Assembly: GCA_946628865.1 (NCBI GenBank)
Contig: CAMOXE010000143.1
Location: 1-17,121 of the forward strand
Origin: an uncultured Clostridia bacterium
GTDB lineage: Bacteria > Bacillota > Clostridia > Christensenellales > Borkfalkiaceae
Length of the DNA: 17,121 nucleotides
Direction: 5' to 3'
Part shown: positions 1 to 7,433 of the stretch, one piece after another
Layout: the number at the start of each line of letters is the position of its first letter
How positions within the stretch are numbered: the first letter of the stretch is position 1
Made by a program: the position numbers and the translations under genes
Notes under the pieces: generated by a model
Told to the model about the DNA's origin: nothing
The model's input: the letters and a program-made list of their open reading frames with translations, nothing else
Databases searched by the model: none

Positions 1-596
1 GCCATAAACGGGTTGTCCTCTACGGAGTTTGCAAATACTACGAATTTTGCGCAACCTATCGAGTCTCTGTCCGCGGTTATCTTCGCGGTATTTAAGACGG
101 TTTCGCCCATAAGGCGCACCGCGTCCATATTGATACCCGCTTTTGTCGAGGCGACGTTTACCGAAGAACACACTTTGTCTGTTATGGAAAGCGCCTCCGG
201 AATAGTATTTATAAAGTCGTATTCGGCGTTCGTAATACCTTTTTGAACGAGCGCGGAATATCCGCCGATGAAATCCACTCCGGAGTTCTTCGCCGCTTTG
301 TCCATAGCGCGTGCAAGCGAGATATACCCGCCGCTCGCCGCGCCGATGAGCGATATGGGCGTTACGGAAATTCGCTTATTCACTATGGGAATACCGTATT
401 CCGCCTCTAAATTCTTTACTACCGGCACCAGATTTTCGGATAAACGGCTTATCTTATCGTAAATTTTCTGCGCCGAGCGTTTCTCGTCGTCCGAGATACA
501 ATCCAAGAGGCTTATCGCCATCGTAACCGTTCTCACGTCGAGATTCTGCTCGCTGACCATCTTTATGGTTTCTAAAATTTCTTTGTTGTTTATCAT
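1..596 (-). CDS. UPF0210 (DUF711/PFL) family protein, N-terminal part
   Basis: I translated the minus strand from an ATG at 596; the frame stays open to the window edge, giving 198 residues of the N-terminal part of a protein that is normally about 450 aa. The start (MINNKEILETIKMV), the segment DVRTVTMAISLLDC and the block EYGIPIVNKRISVTPI with the following glycine-rich stretch match the UPF0210 family. The biochemical role of this family is not established; it shares a fold class with glycyl-radical (pyruvate formate-lyase-like) proteins by annotation only. It lies 4 bp downstream of an ACT-domain UPF0237 gene, a pairing seen in many Bacillota and suggesting that the ACT protein senses a ligand for this partner. 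The C-terminus and terminator are outside the window. Confidence 0.88.
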   Translation of the reverse strand, partial: MINNKEILETIKMVSEQNLDVRTVTMAISLLDCISDDEKRSAQKIYDKISRLSENLVPVVKNLEAEYGIPIVNKRISVTPISLIGAASGGYISLARAMDKAAKNSGVDFIGGYSALVQKGITNAEYDFINTIPEALSITDKVCSSVNVASTKAGINMDAVRLMGETVLNTAKITADRDSIGCAKFVVFANSVEDNPFM

Positions 597-600
597 GATC

Positions 601-870
601 TTACACGCTGTGCATTTCGTCGAAAATTTCGTTTCTTTGTACGTTTATAGTAAGGTTTGACTTCTTACCGAGTTCGTCAGCCTTGGCTTTAATATCGTTG
701 AACGAATACGGCGACAAGTCGGTCGATACCATCATTATCATTACGAAAGTGCCTTGCATTATCGTTTGAGAAATATCTTCCACGTTGCATTTCATTTCGC
801 TGATCACGTTCGTCACTTCGGCTAAAATGCCGATTCTGTCTTTTCCTGTAACGGTAACAATCGCTTTCAT
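601..870 (-). CDS. ACT domain-containing protein, UPF0237 family
   Basis: This 89-residue protein is essentially a single ACT domain. It opens with MKAIVTVTGKDRIGILAEVT, where the GKDRIGI loop is the usual ligand-binding turn of ACT domains, and continues with the beta-alpha-beta elements CNVEDISQTIM and FVMIMMVSTDL. Length and sequence match UPF0237 (small regulatory ACT proteins related to the GcvR type). ACT domains typically bind amino acids or other small ligands and act as dimers; the ligand here is unknown. The start is supported by AAGGAA five bases before the ATG. It is the first gene of a two-gene operon with the UPF0210 gene, driven by the promoter at 901-929. Confidence 0.93.
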   Translation of the reverse strand: MKAIVTVTGKDRIGILAEVTNVISEMKCNVEDISQTIMQGTFVMIMMVSTDLSPYSFNDIKAKADELGKKSNLTINVQRNEIFDEMHSV

Positions 871-900
871 TGCTGTTTCCTTATAATTTATTATTGATTT

Positions 901-929
901 ATTTTAACACTTTGAAAGCCTTATGTCAA
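901..929 (-). promoter_or_regulatory. sigma-A type promoter of the UPF0237-UPF0210 operon
   Basis: On the minus strand a perfect -35 box TTGACA (924-929) is separated by exactly 17 bases from TAAAAT (901-906), a one-mismatch -10 box. The -10 box lies about 30 bp before the ATG at 870. This is the best sigma-A match noticed in the window. Confidence 0.8.
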
Positions 930-965
930 TTTAATTAGCCGTAATTTCGGCAAAGGAGAATATTT

Positions 966-2072
966 ATGTTCAATTTTTTAACCGATTACTTAGTTGACGC
1001 TTTAAGTCCTTACGTCAAATGGGTATCTATCGCGCTTTTCGGAGCGCTTATCGTAATGATTGCGGTAACTTACTTCACAAAGACCGCAGCGCTTAAAAAA
1101 GCGGTAAAGTATTTCGCCGTAGCGATCGTATTCTACGCGCTCGCGGTGTCTTTGCTCATGCTCGCGCTCGATATTTATAAGCATTTTAACGCCGCTTATC
1201 TCGATAAAAACTACGTCAGTAAAGACGTAATCTACTTCGTTTTGATTCCGCTCGCGGCAACTCTCGCCGTTTCGCTTTGCTCTTGCGTCGCGGTTTATAT
1301 TCTTAAACTAAAAGGCGCGAATAACGTTAAAAAGACGATATATATTCTTTCTTCGATATGCGCCGTCGCGTTTCTCGTTTCGCTCGTGCTGATAGCGGTA
1401 TACTATTCCAAACACATTGACGGCGACGGGTATTATACAGCCGACGGAACTAATTTCAGTCTTGTAGCGCTCTACGTTTCGGCATTGATATTAGTGGCGG
1501 CGTTATCCGCCGCGGCGTATTTCTTCGGCAAAAACGGCTCGCCGCTCTCCACTAAAGAGATAGCCCGCGCGGGCGTCTGCCTCGCGATGGCTTACGCGCT
1601 TTCTTACGTTAAACTCTTTTCCATGCCGCAAGGCGGATCTATAACTCTCGCGTCAATGCTCCCGATCATAATTTACGCGTATATCTACGGTGCGAGAAAA
1701 GGTATTTTCGTCGGACTTATTTACGGCGTGTTGCAAAGCCTTCAAAGCCCGTATATAATCCACCCCGCTCAGTTCCTGCTCGATTATCCGATAGCGTTCG
1801 CCGCACTCGGCTTGGCGGGAATACTCAAAGACGTCAAAACTCTGCCCGAGGCGGCAAAATTCGCGATAGGAACGATCGTCGGCGGAGCGGGAAGATATAT
1901 CTCGCACGTCATTTCGGGCGCGTTCGCGTTCGGCGCGTATGCGGAAGGTCAAAACGTATTTATTTACAGTTTGGCATACAATTCCTACGTTCTTATAGAC
2001 CTCGTACTCGTTATCGCGATAGGGATTTTACTTACCTATAACAAAAACTTCAGAAACCTATTCAAGGCTTAA
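966..2072 (+). CDS. thiT: ThiT-like energy-coupled thiamine transporter S component with N-terminal membrane extension
   Basis: Residues about 195-368 match the ThiT family, the thiamine-binding S component of ECF transporters in the cytoplasmic membrane. Diagnostic blocks are MPQGGSITLASMLPI (220-234), the glycine-rich IYGARKGIFVGLIYGVLQ, HPAQFLLDYPIAFAALGLAG (266-285) and GAGRYISHVISGAFAF. These contain the His, Asp and Tyr positions lining the thiamine site in the family. S components need an energising module (EcfT, EcfA, EcfA') encoded elsewhere. Family members are usually near 180-200 aa; this one is 368 aa because about 190 N-terminal residues add roughly five hydrophobic helices (near 15-37, 45-70, 88-113, 123-147 and 165-187) that I do not recognise. 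The start is supported by AAAGGAG upstream of the ATG. No TPP riboswitch is visible upstream. It is the only plus-strand gene left of 13 kb. Confidence 0.88.
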   Translation: MFNFLTDYLVDALSPYVKWVSIALFGALIVMIAVTYFTKTAALKKAVKYFAVAIVFYALAVSLLMLALDIYKHFNAAYLDKNYVSKDVIYFVLIPLAATLAVSLCSCVAVYILKLKGANNVKKTIYILSSICAVAFLVSLVLIAVYYSKHIDGDGYYTADGTNFSLVALYVSALILVAALSAAAYFFGKNGSPLSTKEIARAGVCLAMAYALSYVKLFSMPQGGSITLASMLPIIIYAYIYGARKGIFVGLIYGVLQSLQSPYIIHPAQFLLDYPIAFAALGLAGILKDVKTLPEAAKFAIGTIVGGAGRYISHVISGAFAFGAYAEGQNVFIYSLAYNSYVLIDLVLVIAIGILLTYNKNFRNLFKA

Positions 2073-2126
2073 AGCGCAAGAACTCGCCGAACTTATTTAA
2101 GGCGGATTCATAACCCGAATATACCG

Positions 2127-2167
2127 AGCGCGCCTAAGAAGAAACTTCTTCTTAGGCGCGCTTTTTT
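2127..2167 (+). terminator. Strong Rho-independent terminator of the thiT gene
   Basis: A perfect 17-bp inverted repeat (2127-2143 with 2146-2162) has only two central bases and is followed on the plus strand by a run of six T (2162-2167). It lies 55 bp after the thiT stop. The minus-strand operon ending at 2183 also reads into this hairpin but finds no T tract behind it, so it is best oriented for the plus-strand transcript. Confidence 0.93.
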
Positions 2168-2182
2168 AATCGCTTGAATTTT

Positions 2183-2779
2183 TTAGGCTATATCCGCTAA
2201 ATCCTTTTTCGCGTCGGTCAAAAGATTAAAACCGTATCTGTCTATCGCAATAAAATCGACGCCTGCCGCTACCGCGGATTTATAATCGTTCGGCGCGTCG
2301 CCGATATATACGGCGTCTTTTCCGTCCACGCCCATAATCTCAAGGCACTTTAGTATAGGCTCGGGAGAGGGCTTGCGCTCTTTTACGTCCCCGCTCGTTA
2401 TAACGCAGTCCATTATCTTTTCAAATTCGGGGTGACGCTCGTAAAACGCCCGCATAAACGACGGATTGCGATTGGTTACCAGACCTATCTTCCCACCCTC
2501 CGCCTTTATCCTTTCAAGCAACGGAAACACGTCGTCGTAAAATGTAACGTCGCCGCTGGTCTCGGCTGAAGAAATAAAAAATTCGTTTTGGAAAACGGCG
2601 TAGAGTTCTTCGCTTTTATAATACGCCGTTTTAAGCGGAACGGTAAGATAATAGAATATTTTTTCGTCGTCGAAAGTCTCGCCGACGGCGGCAAAAGCCC
2701 GCCTATAAGCCGTTTTAGTCGCCTCGATTGCGTCCGCGATTGTCAAATCGAAGTCGAACATATATAATTTGTATTTCAT
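2183..2779 (-). CDS. HAD family hydrolase (phosphatase-like)
   Basis: This 198-aa protein has all four HAD motifs. Motif I is FDFDLT, with nucleophile Asp9 and acid/base Asp11; motif II is the Thr of VTNRN (Thr102); motif III is the Lys of ERKPSPEP (Lys136); motif IV is GDAPND (Asp161, Asp165). The helical cap inserted after motif I and the overall size suit the phosphoglycolate phosphatase-like subfamily, which removes phosphate from small molecules in the cytoplasm; the substrate cannot be told from sequence. Its ATG overlaps the recO stop by 4 bp (ATGA), so it is probably co-translated as the last gene of the spoIIID-recO run. Its stop is 20 bp from the convergent thiT terminator. Confidence 0.88.
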   Translation of the reverse strand: MKYKLYMFDFDLTIADAIEATKTAYRRAFAAVGETFDDEKIFYYLTVPLKTAYYKSEELYAVFQNEFFISSAETSGDVTFYDDVFPLLERIKAEGGKIGLVTNRNPSFMRAFYERHPEFEKIMDCVITSGDVKERKPSPEPILKCLEIMGVDGKDAVYIGDAPNDYKSAVAAGVDFIAIDRYGFNLLTDAKKDLADIA

Positions 2780-3489
2780 ATTTCACTCAGGACCGATACG
2801 GATTTTATGTCCACTCCGCACGCCGTCTTTATATAGTAATAGTAAAATTTAAGCGCGTTTTTGGCGCTGTCGCCGCTATACACGTCTTTACCTTCAAGCA
2901 AAGTTTTTATGTATTGATAGGTATCGAAAGAATATTCTTTTTCGCTCGGCTCTCTGCAATTTTCGCATACGCTGCAGCCGCTGTAGGGGGATAAGAACAC
3001 TTTTCCCGTTATCTCTTTGCCGCACCTCCCGCAGTCCGAAAAATCGACCTGCTGCCCGGACAGTTTAAGCGCGGCGTCAAAAAACTTTATGAGCAGATTT
3101 TTCGGCTTCTCCTCGCCGTAACACAGTTTTTTTAAAAAGTCCGCCAAAACGTAGAAAAATTCCGGCGATACCATTTCTTCTTGCATAAACGCGTCGGTAA
3201 ACTCGAGCGCGGAATACGCAGCGTAATACTTCTCGATGTCCGTCCTTACGGGATAGAAAAAATCTACCGTTTCGCTCTCTTTGAGCGTAAATCTGCCGGA
3301 TTTTTCGGCGATAACGCTCCTCGCAAAGCAAAACGGCTCGGCGACCCATTTCCATTTCGCGTTGGCTTTTCTTACCCCACGCGCGGAAACGGATATTTTC
3401 CCCTTTTCGAGCGTGAAAACGGTCAGTATTCTGTCGCTTTCTTTATAGTTTACGCTCCTTAGGGTAATACCAAGTACTTTTTCTTCCAT
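2776..3489 (-). CDS. recO: DNA repair protein RecO
   Basis: The 237-aa protein has the RecO architecture: an N-terminal OB fold starting KVLGITLRSVNYKESDRIL, with SARGVRKANAKW, and a helical C-terminal half carrying a four-cysteine zinc site (CGRC near 153-156 and CENC near 175-178). RecO works with RecR and RecF to load RecA on SSB-coated gapped DNA; a recF gene lies in this same window at 13059. Length is normal for the family (about 240-250). It follows the small yqzL gene by 4 bp and overlaps the HAD gene by 4 bp. The gene order era-yqzL-recO is the conserved Bacillota arrangement and supports the call. Confidence 0.95.
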   Translation of the reverse strand: MEEKVLGITLRSVNYKESDRILTVFTLEKGKISVSARGVRKANAKWKWVAEPFCFARSVIAEKSGRFTLKESETVDFFYPVRTDIEKYYAAYSALEFTDAFMQEEMVSPEFFYVLADFLKKLCYGEEKPKNLLIKFFDAALKLSGQQVDFSDCGRCGKEITGKVFLSPYSGCSVCENCREPSEKEYSFDTYQYIKTLLEGKDVYSGDSAKNALKFYYYYIKTACGVDIKSVSVLSEI

Positions 3490-3493
3490 ATAC

Positions 3494-3586
3494 TTATCTT
3501 TTAGTCAATTTCTTGTAAAGCATGTAATAGCAGGGATTGCCCGTCTTTTCAAAGAGTTCCCACGCCGCCTTTTCCGGTGTTTTCAT
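3494..3586 (-). CDS. yqzL: YqzL family small protein
   Basis: This 30-aa reading frame starts at an ATG (586 bp position 3586) between era and recO. Its product, MKTPEKAAWELFEKTGNPCY followed by YMLYKKLTKR, has the YqzL pattern: a short helix, W-x-L-F-E-x-TG-x-P/V, then a Tyr-Leu/Met-x-Tyr-Lys end. In Bacillus a yqzL gene occupies exactly this place. The function of YqzL is unknown. No convincing Shine-Dalgarno precedes the ATG. The frame stays open seven codons further upstream to a possible ATT start that lies nearer the GAGGAA at the end of era, so the N-terminus is uncertain. Gaps are 28 bp to era and 4 bp to recO. Confidence 0.75.
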   Translation of the reverse strand: MKTPEKAAWELFEKTGNPCYYMLYKKLTKR

Positions 3587-3614
3587 AACCGAAGTATGCG
3601 CGGTAATTCAAGTA

Positions 3615-4511
3615 TTATTCCTCTTCGTCGTTTTCGCCGTAACCGTATTCCGACAAAAGATCGGCGCGATCGCGCCAATTTTCTTTTACTTTAACGTAAG
3701 TCGTCAAAAACACTTTTCCGCCTAAAAACTTCTCCATCGCTGCCCTTGCAAAAGTGTTTACTTCCTTTATCGCTCTGCCCTGTTTTCCGATGATAATCGA
3801 CTTATGGGCGGGCTTTTCGCAAATTATATCCAAATCGACGTTGTATACGCCGTTATCCATCAGCGAAAAATCGTTTACCGCTATCGCCACGCCGTGCGGC
3901 ACTTCTTTATCGAATTTAAGAAGTATCTTTTCACGCATTATCTCGGACACCATAAACTTCTCGGACTTGTCCGACACCGCGTTTTCGTCGAAAATATAAT
4001 CTCCTTCTTCGAGTTTATCTATTAAAATCGAGAGGAGTTTTTTTATGTTCTTGCCCTTTCTGGCGGATACCGCTATGATATCGTCAGCCTTTTCGACGAC
4101 GGAAAGGCGCACGAGTTCTTCCGCGATACGCTCTTTCGGCATTATATCCGTTTTCGTCATTACGAGTACGAACGGAACGCCGAGTTCGGAGTATTTTATC
4201 GCCTCGGCGATGTCTTCCTCTTTTAATCCCGCATGCCCGTCGATAACGAACATTATTACGTCCGTATCTTTCGCCGCCGCGCTCGTGGACTTTTGCATAC
4301 GCGAGTTTAAAAGAGTGTTGGCTTTGTATATCCCCGGAGTATCCTCGAAAACTATCTGATAATCTTCGGTCGTTAAAACTCCGTATATCCTGTCTCTCGT
4401 GGTCTGAGGTTTTGGCGAGACTATCGAAACTTTTTCGCCTACCAATACGTTTATAAGCGTAGACTTGCCCGCGTTCGCCCTGCCTACCACGGATATTCTT
4501 CCGCTTTTCAA
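3615..4511 (-). CDS. era: GTPase Era
   Basis: Era is an essential GTPase that binds 16S rRNA near its 3' end and assists 30S maturation. All elements are visible in this 298-aa protein: G1 GRANAGKST (10-18), the effector segment PKPQTTRD, G3 DTPG (57-60), G4 TKTD (119-122), G5 SA (149-150), and a C-terminal KH domain with IIIGKQGRAIKEV followed by the ending KVKENWRDR. G1 differs from the usual GRPNVGKST, and G4 uses the permitted Thr instead of Asn. The start codon is TTG, preceded six bases away by AGAGG and overlapping the ybeY stop as TTGA. The MKSG start agrees with the usual Era N-terminus. It sits directly after ybeY, another 16S maturation factor. Confidence 0.97.
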   Translation of the reverse strand: MKSGRISVVGRANAGKSTLINVLVGEKVSIVSPKPQTTRDRIYGVLTTEDYQIVFEDTPGIYKANTLLNSRMQKSTSAAAKDTDVIMFVIDGHAGLKEEDIAEAIKYSELGVPFVLVMTKTDIMPKERIAEELVRLSVVEKADDIIAVSARKGKNIKKLLSILIDKLEEGDYIFDENAVSDKSEKFMVSEIMREKILLKFDKEVPHGVAIAVNDFSLMDNGVYNVDLDIICEKPAHKSIIIGKQGRAIKEVNTFARAAMEKFLGGKVFLTTYVKVKENWRDRADLLSEYGYGENDEEE

Positions 4512-4981
4512 TTTTCGCCTCTTAAAACGTTCAACTTCGTCATTATTTTTTCCGCCACGGCGGTCATTTCCGCCTCGTCGTCCTTATCTATATGGTCAAA
4601 ACCCAGACAATGCAAAATTCCGTGCAAAACGAGATAATACACCTCGCGCTTTAAACTGTGTCCGTACTCTTTCGCCTGCTCCTCGGCGCGCTTTAAACAC
4701 ACCGCGACCGAGCCTATTAAAAGTTCTCCGTCCTCTACCTCGTCAAGGTAATCGGATATATCTATCTCTTCGCCCTTTTGACAGTCTGTATACGGAAAAG
4801 ACAACACGTCCGTCACTTTGTCTATCTCTCTGTTTTCGAGATTTAACGCGCGTATCTCGTCCTCTTCTACGAAATTCACTTCAACGCCTAATTCGTATTT
4901 TTGCGGAAAAGCGGCGTTTACCGCGTCCGCTATGGGGTTTAAATCAAACGGGCTGTCGCCCTCTGTAATTATTTTTATCAT
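4508..4981 (-). CDS. ybeY: Endoribonuclease YbeY (rRNA maturation factor)
   Basis: The 157-aa protein has the metal-binding H-x3-H-x5-H signature in HGILHCLGFDH (His120, His124, His130), which holds the catalytic zinc, and the conserved TDVLSFPY segment (57-64). YbeY is a single-strand-specific endoribonuclease acting in 16S rRNA 3'-end processing and 70S quality control. The neighbouring era gene encodes a partner in the same step. Length is normal. The ATG lies 3 bp after the pgpH stop, and the stop overlaps the era TTG. The dgkA and cdd genes that often lie between ybeY and era in Bacilli are absent here. Confidence 0.95.
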   Translation of the reverse strand: MIKIITEGDSPFDLNPIADAVNAAFPQKYELGVEVNFVEEDEIRALNLENREIDKVTDVLSFPYTDCQKGEEIDISDYLDEVEDGELLIGSVAVCLKRAEEQAKEYGHSLKREVYYLVLHGILHCLGFDHIDKDDEAEMTAVAEKIMTKLNVLRGEN

Positions 4982-4984
4982 AAG

Positions 4985-6457
4985 TCAATTCTTGTTCCCG
5001 CCGAATTTGAGTTTCGGGTAAGCCACTCTGTCGTGATATACGCCCGCCAAACTGTTGGTTATGGTCGCCCTTATTATGTCGATGTCCCTCATCGTAAGTT
5101 CACACTCGGAGAACTGGTCGAAGTTCATACGTTCTTCTATAATCTCCCTTACCGCCGCGTCCACTTTCGGGTGAGAGCGGTCGGAAAGTGTCCTGACTTT
5201 CGCCTCTGCTCCGTCCGCTATCATTATTATCGCGGCGATCTTGCTCTGAGGCTTGGGACCGGGGTAGGAATAGTTCGCTATGTCGAGTTCGCCCTCGGTG
5301 TATTTGAGCGCCTTGACGTAGAAATATCTTATCGGCAAGGTTCCGTGGTGCTGCAACGCTACGTCCGCAAGCATCTGCGGCAAGTGGTATTTGAGTATTA
5401 AGTCGTATCCGTCTTTCGCGTGCGAGCGGATTATGTCGGTTGAAAGTTCCGGGCTTAATTCGTTGTGCGGGTTATAGCCTTGTTGATTTTCCGTGAAAAA
5501 CTGCGGCTGTTTCAACTTGCCTATATCGTGGTAGTACGCGCAAGCCCTCGCAAGAAGCGCGTTTTCGCCGATCGCGTTCGCGCAGGACTCGGCAAGCGTG
5601 GAAACTACGAGCGAGTGATTGAAAGTTCCCGGCGCGTGACTGATAAGTTCTTTTATAAGCGTTGATTTATGGTCGGTTATTTCCGCGAGACGGTAATCGG
5701 TAATCACCGAGAATATCTTCTCGAAAAACGGAAGTAACGCCATCATTAGAGTTACGGATAAAAGCCCCGACGTCAAGCCGAATAATATATACTTGGTCGG
5801 CGCGACGACGAAGTCCGAGAACTCGAGGCTAATGCAACAGATTATTACCGGAACGGCGATCGCGAAACCCATTACGAAAACCAAAAGCCTCGAACGCAGA
5901 CCGTAGACGAGATATATCGCGAACAAACTCGTGGTATAGCATATAACGAGCGCCGAATAGTACTGAACGTTGCCCGCAAACGAATTTGCCACGAATATAT
6001 CCGCCATAAACATGAGTATGCACACTACGGTGTTTAAAAATATCGCGGTGCGCCTGTTTATAAGCAGCAGCGCAAGCAACGCGCAGAGCGCGAACGGGCG
6101 CGCGTAAACGCTTATGAAATGCCCGACGAGATACATTACGACGATTGATATTTCAACTATGATGAATAACAGATTTACGTTTTTGCCAAAGCGTATGAAA
6201 TCACGATGCTCGCTGTAAAAATACAGGAACATTCCAACCGACGCAAGCACGAGCGCAATGACTATATAGATTGTTATCTCGATATTCTGACTTGAAAACA
6301 CCAAGCCGAGCATTGCCGAAAAATCGTAGTTCGATTCTATAAACGCCGCGAACACGAATATTAAAAACAATATCGCTGTGTGGAGTGCGAAAAGCGCTAT
6401 CGTCCTCGCGTAATCCGCCCTCGCCCATTTTTTGATTTTCTGTGATTGTTTAAACAT
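4985..6457 (-). CDS. pgpH: PgpH/YqfF-type 7TM-HD phosphohydrolase lacking the extracellular domain
   Basis: Residues 15-255 hold about seven hydrophobic helices of the 7TM-7TMR-HD type, and residues 260-475 hold an HD phosphohydrolase domain with His281 (TFNHS), the HD pair His310-Asp311 (YYHDIGK), His346, the HH of LQHHG and Asp415 (IADGAEA). PgpH proteins degrade the second messenger c-di-AMP to pApA at the membrane. Typical members are about 700 aa, with a large extracellular 7TMR-HDED sensor domain between the first and second membrane helices; here that interval is only about 20-25 residues and the protein is 490 aa. The catalytic part looks intact. It overlaps phoH by 8 bp and precedes ybeY by 3 bp, the canonical phoH-pgpH-ybeY order. 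Confidence 0.92.
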   Translation of the reverse strand: MFKQSQKIKKWARADYARTIALFALHTAILFLIFVFAAFIESNYDFSAMLGLVFSSQNIEITIYIVIALVLASVGMFLYFYSEHRDFIRFGKNVNLLFIIVEISIVVMYLVGHFISVYARPFALCALLALLLINRRTAIFLNTVVCILMFMADIFVANSFAGNVQYYSALVICYTTSLFAIYLVYGLRSRLLVFVMGFAIAVPVIICCISLEFSDFVVAPTKYILFGLTSGLLSVTLMMALLPFFEKIFSVITDYRLAEITDHKSTLIKELISHAPGTFNHSLVVSTLAESCANAIGENALLARACAYYHDIGKLKQPQFFTENQQGYNPHNELSPELSTDIIRSHAKDGYDLILKYHLPQMLADVALQHHGTLPIRYFYVKALKYTEGELDIANYSYPGPKPQSKIAAIIMIADGAEAKVRTLSDRSHPKVDAAVREIIEERMNFDQFSECELTMRDIDIIRATITNSLAGVYHDRVAYPKLKFGGNKN

Positions 6458-7433
6458 TTTTCTCTTTTCTTTCGCCTGTTTTATCGTTTTCTTCGTAGGC
6501 TTTTATTATCTCCATAACGAGGGGATGCCTTACAACGTCTTTAGCGGTCAAAAACACGCTGTCCAAGCCGTCTATACCCTTTAAGATAGTTACGGCGTGT
6601 TTAAGCCCGCTCTTTTTGCCGTCGGGTAGATCTATCTGCGTCAAATCACCCGTAATTACCATTTTACTGCTTTCGCCCATACGCGTCAGAAACATCTTCA
6701 TCTGTTCTTTCGTCGTGTTCTGAGCCTCGTCTAAGATGATGAACGCGTTTGAAAGCGTTCTGCCGCGCATATACGCGAGCGGCGCTATCTCGATAGTTCC
6801 GCGCTCGATCAGTCTGCCGTAGTTCTCAAGCCCCAACATCTCTTGCAGCGCGTCGTATAGCGGGCGAAGATACGGATCGACTTTAGTCTGAAGATCTCCC
6901 GGTAAAAACCCGAGTTTCTCCCCCGCCTCAACCGCCGGACGCGTCAGGATTATCTTCTCAACTTCTTTATTTTTATACGCCGAAACCGCCATCGCGACCG
7001 CAAGATACGTCTTGCCCGTTCCTGCGGGTCCCACGCCGAAAACGACGGTGTTACGCTTTATGGCGTCGACGTATTTTTTCTGTCCGAGAGTCTTGCACTT
7101 TATCTGCTTGCCTTTGGACGTTATCGCAACTACCCCCGACATTACTTTTTCTATGCCGTCGGCGTTGCCTTCTTTGGCAAGTTCCACGCAGTAAATTATA
7201 CGGGACTTGTCCAACGGCTCTTTCGATTTTATTATCGAAAGAAGTTTAACAAGCACCGTTTCGGCAAGCAATACGTCGTCCTGAGCGCCGCTTAGTTTTA
7301 TCTTCACGCCGTCTACGCTCGCGTTTACTCCCGTCTCGCGCATTATTACGTTTAAATTCTCGTCGTACACGCCGAGAAGATCCGTTAAATTCGCAACGTT
7401 CTCCGCGTCTACGGAAAGAGAAAAATCACTCAT
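6450..7433 (-). CDS. phoH: PhoH family ATPase
   Basis: The 327-aa protein has an N-terminal KH-like region, then a P-loop ATPase domain with Walker A GPAGTGKT (135-142), Walker B FIILDEAQ (231-238) and the family segments TRPAVEAGEKLGFLPGD, MRGRTLSNAF and ITGDLTQIDLP. PhoH/YbeZ proteins are cytoplasmic ATPases linked genetically to YbeY and rRNA maturation; the exact activity is not settled. Length and order are typical. Translation is probably coupled: its ATG overlaps the yqfD stop by 8 bp and its stop overlaps the pgpH start by 8 bp. Confidence 0.96.
   Translation of the reverse strand: MSDFSLSVDAENVANLTDLLGVYDENLNVIMRETGVNASVDGVKIKLSGAQDDVLLAETVLVKLLSIIKSKEPLDKSRIIYCVELAKEGNADGIEKVMSGVVAITSKGKQIKCKTLGQKKYVDAIKRNTVVFGVGPAGTGKTYLAVAMAVSAYKNKEVEKIILTRPAVEAGEKLGFLPGDLQTKVDPYLRPLYDALQEMLGLENYGRLIERGTIEIAPLAYMRGRTLSNAFIILDEAQNTTKEQMKMFLTRMGESSKMVITGDLTQIDLPDGKKSGLKHAVTILKGIDGLDSVFLTAKDVVRHPLVMEIIKAYEENDKTGERKEKNV

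Noticed and set aside
13..462. Two plus-strand ORFs at the left edge
   Set aside because: They are shadows of the UPF0210 gene on the minus strand, whose translation matches a known family over the whole interval.
871..965. TPP riboswitch in front of thiT
   Set aside because: The gap is only 95 bp, is partly taken by the divergent minus-strand promoter, and shows none of the conserved thi-box segments such as CTGAGA or ACCTGAT. Only a 4-bp GCCG/CGGC hairpin next to the ribosome site is visible.
4465..4968. 167-aa plus-strand ORF opposite ybeY
   Set aside because: It is rich in Arg, Pro and Ser from reading the complement of a real gene, has no recognisable domain and lies fully over the well-supported ybeY/era frames. 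Other long antisense frames (for example 7522-8064 opposite yqfD and 14467-14997 opposite mrp) were rejected for the same reason.
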